NCBI RefSeq assembly: GCF_016859285.1 | Contig: NC_053413.1 | Location: 26,194,439 to 26,258,438 of the forward strand | Source: Xiphias gladius | Taxonomy: Eukaryota > Chordata > Actinopteri > Istiophoriformes > Xiphiidae | Direction: 5' to 3' | Length of the DNA: 64,000 nucleotides | Shown here: piece after piece, positions 1 through 33,130 of the stretch | Layout of the letters: each line of letters starts with the position of its first letter | How positions within the stretch are numbered: position 1 is the stretch's first letter | Program-made: the position numbers and the translations under genes | Notes under the pieces: model-generated | What the model was told of the DNA's origin: nothing | The model's database searches: none | The model's input: only the letters and a program-made list of their open reading frames with translations

Positions 1-89
1 AAATCGAGCTGGCTCGCCTAGGGAGCAACAAAGTATTGTCTTTTGCTCTGAGCGAAGCGCGTTGTGATTCACGTTCCCGTGTGTCTCAG

Positions 90-4344
<4,255 letters not shown>

Positions 4345-4941
4345 AACTGCTTTTTCTGGACTGTTGAGACCTCTACACTCTTTTGGGAAAGAGGAGCTTC
4401 CGTTTGGAGCTAGTATTTGTGTCCTCATTCTACACATTTTCCCCCAGCAGTAAAAAGAATATGAAATATCTTTCTTTTTTTACACGAAGAAACTAGTATT
4501 TAGTATAAAGTAAAGCTGCTGGGGAAATGTGCCGACCCATTGAAACGATCGGTAATTATAACAATAGCGTCCCTTTTGTATTTGTCAGCTCTCGAAGCTT
4601 TTGCTCAAACAGTTAAACTTGCAGAACTTTGAAGATCTCAGAAATTAGAACTACGTGGAAAAGCAGAGACTCGAAAACGAAGATGATGGTTAATGTCAGA
4701 ATTTTGTCACTGCAAGTTGCCATGATCAGAGTTAACAGTGAATATGTGAAATAGTATGCAGTCGTTAAACTGTACACATTACACAAGGTTTTCTCTCGGC
4801 AACCCCAGTTGCGTAAAATTTTGTGCCTCGCAGTTTGTATGTGGCTCAGTTTGTATGAAACGCTGGGTTTCCTTGGGGTAAAAGTGATGGTGCTTCCTTT
4901 ACAAGTCTCCTCTTGAGAAATATTCATTAACAAGGGAGCCA

Positions 4942-4947
4942 AATAAA
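4942..4947 (+). terminator. gtpbp4: GTPBP4 poly(A) signal
   Basis: AATAAA lies about 600 nt after the TAA stop at 4344. It is the first canonical signal I find downstream of the stop, so the 3' UTR is short. The next gene starts about 600 nt further on. Confidence 0.65.
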
Positions 4948-4959
4948 ATATACACGTGA

Positions 4960-5540
4960 ACTAAACGCTGCAGTCGGGTTGTCTTATTTTTAATGAAGTT
5001 CCTCTATACAGTGTGCTTTTATCTTGAAAAAAAACCAAGGTCGTGCCCGGAATTTACCTTGCTGTGTGTTTGCCCTTTACCGCTATCGTACCTGTGTTGA
5101 ATTGGGAATGTTGGTTACAATCATTTTGCTATCATAGTACTGATGGGGTAGCTGCAAAGATGATCCTCTTTTCCAGAGTCGTAATATTTTATCTTATTGA
5201 GCTTTTTCTCGCTTCTGTCAAATATACACACACACACACACACCTGGTAAAATACGAGCTGAAGTGTGTTAAGAGCCGTCAATATCGCCTCGCGTTTTTA
5301 GTTCGGCACCTGTAGTTATTACATGTCCATATAACCCAAGATTACGTGCATCCATGTGCGATTTAAATTGTTTTCAATTCATTCATAATTCAAAACCCCT
5401 TTGGGTTTTTTTTGTTTTTGTTTTTTTTTTGTATGTGCCGAATTAACGGGGAGATGTCATTTATTTGTGAAGCCGTTTTATAAAGTTAATTGTCGTAAGT
5501 GCTGTCGTGTTAATGTCGGAGAAAGCGAGAAACTAACGAA
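4960..5540. promoter_or_regulatory. Short GTPBP4-WDR37 intergenic region, presumed WDR37 promoter
   Basis: About 600 bp separate the GTPBP4 poly(A) signal from the presumed WDR37 first exon. It holds a short CA repeat (5224-5243) and T runs. No clear TATA box was identified. The promoter role is inferred only from position. No IDI1/IDI2 coding sequence was seen. Confidence 0.4.
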
Positions 5541-5786
5541 TTCTGAATGGAGTTCGGTCTGAAGCGACGCCAACGAGCGCTGATTTGGCTCTTATTGCGA
5601 AAAACCTCGGGCCGGAATTGGCTTCGTTATCTCTTTCTCACGCAGCGGAGCTCGTCATCTGTCAACACGGATTCTGGACCAAACCAGCCCACCTTTCTCT
5701 CTCTCTCCCACATCGAAGAAAATGTTAGAAAGGGCGACGTTTGCCACGGTCTCCCGGAACGGAACCCTGTACCTGTAGACTTTCCG
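5540..5786 (+). other. wdr37: WDR37 non-coding first exon (5' UTR), start approximate
   Basis: A strong donor, TTTCCG|GTAAGT, sits at 5786/5787. The sequence upstream is non-repetitive and moderately GC-rich. The coding exon of WDR37 begins with an acceptor at 7765 and carries 30 nt of leader before its ATG, so an upstream non-coding exon is required; this is the best candidate. The transcription start cannot be fixed by eye. Confidence 0.5.
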
Positions 5787-7765
5787 GTAAGTCGGAGTCC
5801 GCGTGCGGGCAGGCTGTCTCACATTTAGCCCATTAGCCGCGCTCGGTGCCGCCAGCTAACGGGGATAACGTTAGCCTCGCTTAGCTCGCGTCGGGCATCG
5901 CGCCGTGACAAGGCTAACATTGTCTAGACTTTCTAGCATCGACGCCCGCTTCGAGGCAGGGGACTGTGTTCTTTGTTAATTTTTTTGCGTTTACTTATTT
6001 TTCCTCCGGATGTTTTTGAAACACAACGTAGCTTAGAGGTGTTTTGTTTATCTTCCAGTGAGAGTGTGCAGGAGGAACTAACTACCAGCCCGGGTGACTG
6101 ACGGCTAAACAAGGCTGTTTTATTCCGTAGAAAAAAGAGACTAGCGGGTTGAAAGACGCATTTATATCTTTACTGGTAACAGGTTAGCAAACGAAATAAA
6201 AAAACAAAACAAAAAGACCCTGCTTTATTTGTATGTCTGGGGTCCAGGGACCTTCTTAGCTCAGCTCAAGGGCAAACATAACCCACTGGTTTCATATGTG
6301 ACAGCTGGAGCCGGGCTTATGGAGCCATTACTGGGCTATGAGCACCCGGAACAATGACTCCCTCGTCCCCGATGCGCAGACGAGGGGGGTCCCGTGTGTC
6401 ACTGTGAAGTGCGCTCCGTGAAGAAAGCGCAGCGGGGAAACGCGTCGTCCCACAGGTCGGGATTTACATCAGTTGTAGCAGCGAATCTGCACTAATGGAC
6501 CCTGTCAAAGCCCAAGACCTACAGGCTTTTTGCAGTCTCGGAGGGGTTGAAATAATTATGTAACTGGAGATGATTTTCGATTATTATTATTTTTTTTAAA
6601 TGTTATGAATCATGATAAATAAATTATTTGCCCACGTTAAGTCTGCAAAGAAAATCCTAAATTGCAAATTCTCCCTGAGTGATTTCTGAAGCAAAGTGAT
6701 GCTTAATACATGACTCGAGAATTCATGTATTAAGCAAGAAATGACAAACTGGTTCCACCTATTTAGGTGTGAGGCGTAGCCGCTTCTGTGTGTTTGACAT
6801 CATTGATAAACTTTAATTAGCGTTTAGACAATCAGTCGATTAGTCGATTCATGGGGAAACGATTTGCAGCTATCTGGGATGGTCCGAGAGCGTTTTTTCG
6901 CTTTTTAATCCCCAGTGCCAAAAAAAAACATCACGGGTTGCAGCCTCTCAGACGGGAATGTTCTCCGGTTTTCTATGATGTTGAACTGAATACTTTTGGT
7001 TTTAGACTGTTGGTCGAGCAAAACAAGACATTTTCGCCTCTGGGAAAATGTGAAGGGCGTTTCATTCCATTTTATAGACTAAAGACTCAGTCGATATCTT
7101 GTTGTGGGTATATGTCATATTTTATAGCATTTTATAGACTAAACTGATAAATAGTAGAGGCAGTAAAAATACAGATTTTTTTTTTTTTGCAGCCTTACAA
7201 AAATATTTAAATGCCTGGTTAAAATGACAATAAAAACTCATTACCTTACAATGTGAATAGCATTAACTCAATTTAGTGAAGTGATTTTGTGGCCCCATAA
7301 CTAAACAGATAAGTATTCAGAAGAAGGTCTTCTGAATATTGCAATCATTTTTTGCTCAGTCCTAATTAGAGTTTTTCTGTTTTCTCCAACAAAACACTGG
7401 CCTGCAGACAATTTTCTGCTTTTAGAAATAGGAAGAAAAGGTTCCGTTATTGTTGCACACTTCTCAGTTTCTATCTCAGTAATCCCCCTTTTTACACCTT
7501 TAGGTACCCACTGGGGGTTTGTTGAGCCTGTATGCCCTGCAGCACTGTCTCTCACACGCATTCACTTTGTCATTTCACACATTCCCACGTGTACGCCACC
7601 TACAACCACCGCCAAGTACAGCACCGTCGTCTCATATTTTTTCCACTGGGTGTAGTTGTTGATTGAGGGACGCACATCCAGCCCCCCCCCCCCCAGATCA
7701 CTGCAACCAGGATTTGTTCTCTTGACCCTTTGTTCACCTTCTTTCCTATGATTTTGCACTTTCAG
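5787..7765 (+). other. WDR37 intron 1
   Basis: This 2-kb intron contains a perfect 13-bp hairpin (6701-6735), a teleost interspersed repeat (about 6826-7150) and a short poly-C run near 7684-7694. Otherwise it is unremarkable. Confidence 0.55.
6826..7150 (+). repeat. Teleost-type MITE/SINE-like repeat, copy 1
   Basis: The copy has the edge motif CAGTCGATTAGTCGATTC, an inner ACTGTTGGTCGAGCAAAACA motif and the far-edge motif CATTTTATAGACTAAAC. The same family recurs near 22470-22830 (opposite orientation) and 62850-63110. The edge pattern of alternating TCGAT is typical of this abundant fish element. It encodes no protein. Confidence 0.55.
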
Positions 7766-7795
7766 ACTGTGGTTACGTCAGGTCTAGAGGGAGGG

Positions 7796-24115
<16,320 letters not shown>

Positions 24116-27099
24116 CCTCCTCCTCCTCCTCCTCCTCCTACTGTAACCTCACAGTGATACTCCACCCAAAGTTTATGTTTGGAGTATCAAACACCATCAC
24201 CTGTAGGCTTAAAAGGCGGTTGTCAAAGGTTTAGTTTCGCCCTTCTTTTTCTCCGTGAAAACTCGTGACACTGACGTAATTTGAGCAACAACTCAATGAA
24301 GGATAAAATTACCGACTTATAAAAGACCGTCTTTCGAGCCTACTGGGGGTCAATATTTGATACTCGAAGCTCCCTGAGGGACAGGACGGGAAAAGGACTC
24401 GCGATCGATGTCTGCTGCATCAGTCACACTCTCTAAATCACCACCGCCAATATATACACAACACATCTGTGTGTTTTTCGTGTGGAAGCTATTCTTCGCC
24501 ATTTAAAACAAACAAACAAAAAAAAACCAAACAAAAACAAAAAAAACCTGTGTACCACTGATGAAAAAAAGCACAGAGATCTAACACAAGAGATTCCTCG
24601 TCGTTGAAAACTAAAAAGCAGAACACATTTTGCTGTCGATGAAGAGTTAGATAAGTGAGGTGCTGCGCATATCTGCTTGATGCTGATTTAAGCTACAATA
24701 CAGCAAATCTAATCTCCACGTTTGAACAAGGATGGCAGTCTGATGCTTTAAAGACAAAATCCACGAGTTCTATATAATTAGTTTTTGGTGTTTAGTGCAT
24801 TTCAGAAGTGAATCTGTGATAAATTGTCGTCATTTACCTTCCGCTTTACTGGAATTTCCTGATTTCTATGAATGCTGCTGGTCCAAACCAAACCTGACCT
24901 GTTGCTGCGTTGTATTCTGGTCTCGTATTTTTTTATTTTTTTTATTTTTTTAGTCCCTGTTCTACAGTAGATTTCTTCAAGTATGATTTGCTAAACGTCG
25001 ATGCAGATAGCAGCTCAAGAAAAGTAGTTCTCACTCTTGTGCTATGCTAAGTGCTAAAATCTTCCTTTTGCCATTGATCTTTTGAGTCTCAAACTTTTAA
25101 TGGTTTTGGAAATAACTTGACAAGACGTACAATACAATACATTTTTAGAAATGTGTTTAGCCAGTTATCAATGTAAGTCAGCCGTTCTAAGGTGTTAAGA
25201 CGGATCTTTGCTTCTGAGTTTCATTCCAAATGTTTTTGTTTGGCACCTGAGATTCATAGCTTAATGTCTATAATACAAATGACACTAAAAAAACTTTAGA
25301 ACTGTTTTTTTGGTCAGATGCCAGATAATCACATTTTGGAATGAAACTCCTTTCGTTTGTCGCTGCTCGGTTCTGCTCAGTTACCAGACGTCTCTGTGTG
25401 AGCGAATAATGCACCTTTTTAGAAAAAATACCTATAGCTGTTATAATTATTCTCGTTGTTGCTCTTTTAGGAAAAAAAAAAAAATGTCCTCTGCAGAAAT
25501 TAGCCAACAGCCAAATGCTGGTGAATTTTGGCTGTTGACTAGTTTGACTGTTTGGCACATAACCCAAAAGGGATCTCATGGTCCTGTTCTGTACAAAAAA
25601 AAAAAAAAATCAAAGCGGCTGGAACTGAAGTCGCCTGGTTTCTCTGCTGTTGTGACCTGAAAAAAAACGTGAGAAAATCATTTCCTGTGCTGGCAGTCAT
25701 GCTGTGTTAGCACTAGAAGGGTTTCTCCCCGGCGTGGATACACTTATGCTGCTGGTATGTTGTCACACCCGAAAACAGCACTGTAATACTGCATGTCGCG
25801 ATCCTGGCTGGGCCGTCAGACTGAACCTGAACATTCTGAGTCACTAGGGCATTCATTCAATTTGACATGGAAAGATTGTTTCAAATAAAAAGATAGAAGG
25901 AAACATGCCTGGTGGGTATAAAGTAACTAAAAACATGGGGAGTTCCATTTAAGTTAAGCTGTACATGATGATTATTAGGTTTTTTTCCACACTGTAAACG
26001 TCAACCAGACCCATTATGCAGCGCATAATTCTTAAACAGTGCATCAAAAAACAAACTACAAGAAATTTTCAGACATTCTTGTCCACAGCAACATTCATCA
26101 GTTACAATTAATTTCAACTACGACAACTACATATGCTTTTAGACGACTCAAGTTCATCTTGACTTGTTTTCCATGCATCTGAGACAAAGGTAGCTAACTT
26201 AAAAAGCGAGAAAATGAATCAGCTGCTACACCAATATTTAAATAGGATTATTGTTTTAATAATTAATGTCGTTGTAATGTACCTTCCAGCCACCAGTGGC
26301 AGCACTGAGTGCACCGCTGCTGAGCAGAACTCCAGGTGGTGAGTGATGAAGAAATCCTTTGCTGCTTTTGATTTTACACAATTTGAAATTAATTTAAAGG
26401 AATAAACCGGAACATGTTAAGTGTGTAAATGCTTAGATCCTGTCTGATAACCACCAGGGATCATAATACACAGTGTGGCGGTCCGGTGTCCGGGCTAGTA
26501 TATCGTCAAATGACTGAAACTCCTGTTCGCCGGCCAGTGTCAACGTTTTTCTCCGCTGCGGATGAGCAAGTGAAGCGCCGAGCTAATGAATTTGAAGTCA
26601 CTCCGGCATGGCTTCTCTCCGGTGCCACTGTTGTGGTCTCTCTTCAGCGTAGATACGTTGGTCACATGTGTGGGCGCCCTCTCCTTTTGTGCAGGCCTTC
26701 GTGTTCCAGGCTTGTTGTTTTTTTTTTGTTTTTTTTCTTCTTCAACGTGGGCCCCAGTGGTCAGTTCTCTCGCGAACGATCTCTCACGTGTCGGTCTACT
26801 AGATAAAAAAGAAAAAAAAGTCAGCTCCCTGCCCCGACAGTTCATTGTTCGGAGGCTGATGAATGTGTAGACGTGTGGCGCTCTGCATTGTGCCATCTAA
26901 GTTTCACGTGGAAGGTGATTTCAGTGTTTCTGTAACCGCTCTGTATGTGCGCTGTTGAAGTCGGTTAGTCTCTGAGAAAAACGCCCGTTCGAAGGGTTGT
27001 TAGGCAGGACTGGGTAAAGAGAAATAATAGAGCTTTCTTTCCCATTTCTTTGGTATTGTTTTAACTTTGACTGGCTTAATAGACTCTAGCAGCCTTTCT

Positions 27100-27260
27100 C
27101 AACTGCAGGAATTTTTCCAGGAACCAAGGAACCTTTTCAGGAATTCAAAAACTTCACCTGCAATTTGTCCAAATTGATTTCCCGGGCCAAAGTTCCTGGT
27201 CTGAAAAAAGTCCCCGCTTCATCGAGTGGTATTTTCTGGTGGTCCAGAAAGCATCGGGAT
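27100..27260. repeat. Short interspersed repeat remnant
   Basis: The piece is rich in CCAGGAACC/TTCAGGAA and AAAGTTCCTGG motifs in both orientations. This resembles a fish hAT-like MITE built on a GGAACTTTT motif. Family and borders are uncertain. Confidence 0.3.
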
Positions 27261-30200
27261 GCAGTTTGCTGTACCGAGTGTTGCTAATGAGTCAAACACA
27301 AGCCTCGAGGTTGCTACAACTTTTTACAGTATGTAGTAAGCAAGTAGCGCTTATCAATATTAGGACCAGGGTCGGAAATCCCTTGTTGGTTGACGTTAAA
27401 ATTATTCAGTCGCCTCCTTGACTGGTCTGAATGATGCAAGATAAACAGAGTATACGATCAAGGCAACAAGCGGGTGGATAAGAAAAGCAAAACTTCATTT
27501 GCTATTTGTTTTAATGCAGTTATTGGCTAAAGAATAAATAAATAACCATAAACATTTAGCTGGTTGTTGCAACTGCTAATGTCACAGTTGCATAACAGTA
27601 AAACAAAGAAGAATAAAGAAAGAGTTTATAACGAGAGCAATGGCACCTTAATCGTCTGCGTGTCTCAGATGTTAAGCCATCAGCACAAAGCAGCTCGATT
27701 ATAACGGGAGTCAAGAGTAATTCTAACAGGGTATGAAATGAGAACTTGCAGCTGTTGCTTGTACATTTTAAGGACTTGTAGAACAGACATTAAATTTTAT
27801 ATAATGGTGCACTTTCAATGACAGGAGAATTCTGCGTTTTAAGTGAAATGTTTGTTTACACGGTAAGTGAGAATAAGTGGAGAGCTTTTTTTTCCCCTCA
27901 AGGGCATGAATGATGATGAAAAGATGGCTTTTTCTTTTTTTTTCTTCAGAGACCATTTATCTCTTGGCTCCCTTTCTTATCATCACGTTCCAACCTATAA
28001 CTGCTAATTTTGAGCGGTTTTCAAGTAGATTGTCTCGTTCGTACTCAAAGCATAAAACTTACGGCACAAAATCCCTTTGAAGAAAAACATGAAAATTCTA
28101 CAAATTAGCGGCTTTAACATACTGCGTCTATTAACATGTACACTGATAAGTCTACATAGAGGAAACTCGTTGTCTTAAGTGACCACTGGACCAAACTCTC
28201 ACCGAGTCGGTAGAGTTCTTCTAAAGTACGAGAAGGTATTACAGAGTGATTTTCTTTTGGCAGATGTGTAGAGAATAGAGTGGCTCTGCTGTGTTCAGTG
28301 GAGGGAAGCAGATTGTTTTATACTTGTTGCACAAAAATAACTCACTTCATCATGTAATTAAGCCTGATTTCAGTCAACCATAAGGGATTAATTCCAAACT
28401 GGCGTAATATTTGATACAACATGTCCTCTGATGCCCAGCCCTGCTGTTGTACCAATGCTTGGCATGATTGTTAAAACAATAAACAAAAAACTTTTTTTCT
28501 TCTTTTTCTAGTTTATCTCAGTGCCCTTTGGTCATTAGTGTTGAAACACTGGGATCGGGTCAGCGTCACATTTGTTACGGTACTTTAAAACAAGTCGGAT
28601 CTCGGAGGTGTGTCGTGATGCGTTCGCTTTCACCTGCTTTTGCTTTCCCACCGCCACAAAAACACTCAGCCAAAGCTGCATTCAAGTGACTGGGAGAGGC
28701 TATAATGATGTGTGTGTGTGTGTGTGTGTGCGCGTGTGTTTGAGATCATTTCACTACGTTACCAGAACAAAGTCTGTGTGTTTGTGTGTGTGTGTGTGTG
28801 TGTGTCTGCCTGGTGATACAAATCGATGTCTAAAAATGTGTTTAACGTACTAACGGGCAGTTCAAGTTTCGACTGCAGTACAGCCGTTGTGTTGCTGTTG
28901 CACTTTAATGTACTCGGCGTGTGTCTTCGACAGGGCTAATTAGTTACAGCAGTAACAGGATGAACAAGCACAGTTCGTTTTAAAGCTTTAAAACTTTCTT
29001 TGTAAGTCTAGCTTTAGATTTGTGGAGCGTTTTTTGCTGGTTTGTAACAAAACAGTTCACCCAAACAAGTACGTTGACGTGACCATCACTTATCTGTTCA
29101 GCGGGTAAAAAAAAACAAAAACAGTTTCATTCATTCATAACACTTAACGGCTGCCTTTTGTAAGCCTATTGGAATGTATTTCTAACAATAGGAAAGCCTT
29201 GGAAATTCCATGTTTGTTGATAAATTTAAATTTTTGGCAGGTGTAAAAACACAGTAATGAGATTTAAGACCAAATGAGTCTGAATTTTCAACAAACTAAA
29301 GTCATGACAGTACTTCTCAAAAGGCAAATGTAAAGTGTTAACCACCTCTTACTTCAAACCCATAACATTTGTATCATCTAAATTGTAATACATGAAAAAC
29401 AGCAGCCAATTTGGCTTTACAGTGTATTTCAACTCCTTAGCCTTGATGACATGATCCTGCGTTTCATTTTTTATTTTGTGTAAATCCATTTTATTGCTTG
29501 ATGATCGATTTGATGTCTGTTTATCTGCAAAGGTCATTTATACCAGGGATGGTGAATGCAATGAATGTAACGTCTTTGTTTCTTGGTGGAGCCAAACTAG
29601 AAGTTTTGCATTGGGCTGATTTATTCACCGTGCAGATAGAAATGATCACCTTTCAGCTGCACACGAGACTTTCCCAAAAACTGTTTCAAAGTATTGTACA
29701 TTATGTTAAAAAAACAAACAAAAAAAAAACCTTTTTTGAGAGTAGTTTTTATTCATATTAGTTTTTAAGCTGTGAATTCTGATATATTTTTCACTGTAGG
29801 AACAACTTTTTGTTCTGGCTACCTGCCAAATGTCCTTAAATGGGCTTTGGCTTCACTTTTTTTTTTTTTTTTTAATTTTTTAAAGAGAAATTCAACACTC
29901 TAGATGCAGTGAGCAAATTTTAAAACAATTTTAGCAGAAATGTGGGGAGGAGACCATCGATGTGCGTCCCCCTAAACCCGTTCTGCGAAAGGAGTCATCC
30001 TTGGTTTAAATGACAAAGCATTTTGTTTGCGTGAAGAAAATTGAAAGCTGTTTTTTTGTGTGTGTGTGTGTGTGTGCGTGTGTGCGTGAATGTTTGATCT
30101 GTATTTCATCCAGTATTGTTTTCTTGCTTGCAGTTGGAGCAAGTTTTCACTGCACTCAACTGCATTTTCTACCAACACTGAGCCACTCTGTTATCGCATT

Positions 30201-30539
30201 CATAATTCACCAGTTTTAACTGAATGTTCTGTCACACTTTTCACACTCTGTCGCAATAGAAACCAGATCACACGATCACGAAGCGTCGGCCATCTCAGAT
30301 CTGCCGTCTTGAAGCCTTGTGAAACTGTGGCTCCTTGGTGTTAATGGTGTTAATGGTGTCAGTGTGATCGAAGTGGTTGATGTAGAACGACAAAGGCCAC
30401 AGCTCAGTTCTCAGAAATGTAAAAAAAAAACAACAACAAAAAAAGAAAAAAAAAGATGAAAACCTGTTGGATCGACTTGACCACGGTTTTGTGGATTATA
30501 GCTGTGTACTGAGGAACAAGCATCTGCTTGTGAAATCAA

Positions 30540-30545
30540 AATAAA
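30540..30545 (+). terminator. wdr37: Candidate distal poly(A) signal of WDR37
   Basis: AATAAA is followed within 20-50 nt by a TGTGCTGTTTG and then a GT-rich tract (30589-30639). This is a good fit to a signal plus GU-rich downstream element. Confidence 0.5.
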
Positions 30546-30588
30546 CCATTTGTGCTGTTTGAACGTTTCCTAGTTGAATGGTTTTTGG

Positions 30589-30590
30589 GT

Positions 30591-30639
<49 letters not shown>
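30589..30639. repeat. (GT)n microsatellite between converging genes
   Basis: About 24 GT units lie just beyond the distal WDR37 poly(A) signal. They could serve as its GU-rich downstream element. Confidence 0.95.
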
Positions 30640-30640
<1 letters not shown>

Positions 30641-30843
30641 CGTCTAGAGTTAAATCTTCTGATGTTCTAGTCTTCTACAAGTAGGAGTATTTTGGGACAT
30701 TTAACAGTGACCAGACAACAGACTCAACAGGTGTCAAGTGCTGCTGGAGGCGACCGTTTTCATGAACCCGATGTGCAGATTTCACCCCAGAGTCTGACGT
30801 CCAACAGGATACACAAACACAAAAACTAACACAAATAAGTTAA

Positions 30844-30849
30844 TTTATT
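30844..30849 (-). terminator. adarb2: Candidate poly(A) signal of ADARB2
   Basis: TTTATT on the plus strand reads AATAAA on the minus strand, about 2.1 kb past the ADARB2 stop. It would give a 3' UTR spanning 30.83-32.96 kb. Other signals may exist. Confidence 0.4.
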
Positions 30850-31479
30850 TGCAGTGATAAAAATAGTCATGACCAATATAAACTACATACAGTCTGCATA
30901 CCTAATAATAAAAGTTTACATAGCATTTAACACCAGTGGCGTTCAGTAGAAATACTCCTGAACATCCCTTCCCTCAGAAAAACCTTTTTAGAAATAAACA
31001 CCAGGAGACAGAGGCTACGGAAATAGAACACAGATGCTAAAACAAAAGCCTTTGGGATACTTGTAATTAAATTCATCCTTTAAAGAAATAAAAGGAAAAC
31101 TCAAGACGACAAACGTCAACTCCACATCTTGTAATGCACACAATCTTCCTCTAGGTGGCGGCGTTTCTTCACACTCCCGAGCCCCATGTGCGCTGGCATT
31201 TTACGCCAGTGGTCAAAATGCATTTGGGTGGAAAGAACTTAACACACACAACGTAACTGAACAGGTGAGCAATACAGTTACATCAAATATACATCAGTGA
31301 AAAAACAGAACGCACATTTTCTAAGAGAAAAGAGAACAAACACAAGAAACTAAGAATAAAATATAAAAAAAGTGACTTTTTAGTTCATTAGTGAAGGAAA
31401 CCAGAAGCTGATGTTACCTTAGAAATGTTTTGCTATGCAGTCATCAGGTCTGTTGGTACTTGTATTAATCACATTATAG

Positions 31480-31880
31480 GGGAGATAAATCTACTCACAG
31501 AGTCACATTGTGGAGACTCGGCTCCCATTCGGGGACAAAAAGCTGGTCCCCTCAAGGTAAACCATTCGACTTTAGGGGTAAGGCTGGGTTTTTGGTTAAG
31601 TTTAGAGTATGGGTTGGGGTCAGGCGTTTAGGGGTTATGGTTCAGGTTAGGACAAGTCATTAAGGAAGTTAAAGTGAGTGCAATGTCCTCGTATGTGACA
31701 AAAAACGAGTTCTGTTTGTTTGTGTGCTACTGTACTGTGGCGTTTGAAGGGACCAAAGGACATTCTGGCCCGTTCTCACGTCTCACAGAGGGCCAATAGA
31801 GGGTTAAGACTGGGGTTTAAGAGTTAGGGCCTTCGCGTTATGTCAATGAAGGGTCCTCACACGTATGTAAATACAAACTT
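31480..31880. repeat. GGTTAGG-rich teleost repeat in the presumed ADARB2 3' UTR
   Basis: The stretch includes CTCCCATTCGGGGACAAAAA and GGTCCCCTCAAGGTAAACC, followed by GGTTAAG/GGGTTAGG-like sequence. I recognise this as a common fish dispersed repeat. It is not a true telomere array, because the units are irregular. Confidence 0.5.
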
Positions 31881-32962
31881 GTTCAGGGGAGATAAACTGG
31901 GATGTCCGTCTGAGCTGTCGTCGGGTAACCAACTCTATCCATAAATGACCCTCGCAAAAACGACCCTTGACCCTTCATTCACATCAATGACTACAAACCC
32001 TGAGTATCTTCCAGTGTCTGTTTGCTGGGGGATTATGCAGCATTCATGCCGCGTTTGTAAAAACAAAAGAGCTGGGAAATCTCCTTTTTTATACTGACGT
32101 TGGATGATTGTTACCCCACTTGTTACCCTCGTAGTCACACCAGATTGTTTGAAATGGCACTTTTTTAGCTTTTTCAAAAATTTTTTTTAAACAAGCGTTA
32201 CATATTTCTAGGGGGCTTATCAACAATGAAACCAGATACAGTGTATAGCTCCCCTTTAAATTAACTGAATCGATTGTATTTGGGATCTAATGTGAATGTT
32301 TGCTGCCGTTGTGCCACCATTTTGTTGAGCTTCGCTGTAGTTCTTCAGAGATATACAGTAGCTATCGTAGCCGTAGCAGTCCCCGATATCAGATGCGTAA
32401 TTTCGAGGTTGGCATTAGGTTGAATCAGTGTTTAACCCACATTTACACGTCCAGCAGTAACCGTGCAGTTGTTCCTTTGCAAGTTTTCAAGCTGAATTTT
32501 ACTCAAAAAACTGTATATTGCTTGGCTAAACTTACAGAAAATATCTTCAGTGTTACTCCAGTGAGCTAGGTGGCTAGCTAAGTGATTACAGCGAGTTGGT
32601 TGTTAAGGTTTAAGCTAGCCAGACAAGCTAGCGGTAGCTTCCAGAGCTGAAGTTAGCAGCTTTTAGGCTACTTAAGCTACCGTTACAAACCAAGAAGTCT
32701 ACTCCAGTTTTTGCCTAAATTTGATTTACTTTTGTGTGTGCTTTGTGCTCATTTGCATAATAAAGAATTATGTACTTGTCAATCGTTCCACCTCTCATCA
32801 ATCAAGCCATTTTACACAGTGAATCATATCCTTTATAGGATAATAATGTAGTATCTTCTCTATCTAGCATCACATTCTTTGTACCTCATCCACATGCTCC
32901 CAAAGAAAATCATACATGAACTTCACTCTAACCCTCCATATTCAGTCTTTAACACAGGTTTT

Positions 32963-33130
32963 TCACACACTGATGTTTAAGTGACCCAGCTCTGGAGGTT
33001 TTCTGAGCCACGTTCCCAGACCGCCAGCCTGCAGAGCGCCAGTGAACTGCTGCAACGCCCTCTGGTAGCGTCCGGCAGTCATTTTGGAAGCGCAATATGT
33101 CCCCGTTGTGGCCGATATCTGAGCATTCAA
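32963..33130 (-). CDS. adarb2: ADARB2 last coding exon
   Basis: The 55 residues end in [20 protein letters not shown] plus V, then TGA. They align with the human end [20 protein letters not shown]. The helix before it is diverged: [14 protein letters not shown] here, where the human protein has TYQSVKQQLFKAFQ. The lysine in that helix, an inositol-hexakisphosphate contact in ADAR2 (K672), is a leucine here by my alignment. Confidence 0.9.
   Translation of the reverse strand: MNAQISATTGTYCASKMTAGRYQRALQQFTGALQAGGLGTWLRKPPELGHLNISV

Larger units (their letters stand above)
24116..30545 (+). other. wdr37: WDR37 3' UTR and downstream region
   Basis: After the TGA at 24115 there is no exon before the convergent ADARB2 end. 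Canonical AATAAA signals lie at 25884-25889, 28478-28483 and 30540-30545, so alternative 3' ends of about 1.8, 4.4 and 6.4 kb are possible. The stretch includes GT microsatellites (28708-28740, 28774-28804, about 30055-30085). The degraded repeat near 27100-27260 argues that at least part may be intergenic rather than UTR. Confidence 0.45.

Noticed and set aside
31480-31880. Interstitial telomere repeat
   Set aside because: GGTTAGG-like units are irregular and belong to a dispersed fish repeat, not to a TTAGGG array.
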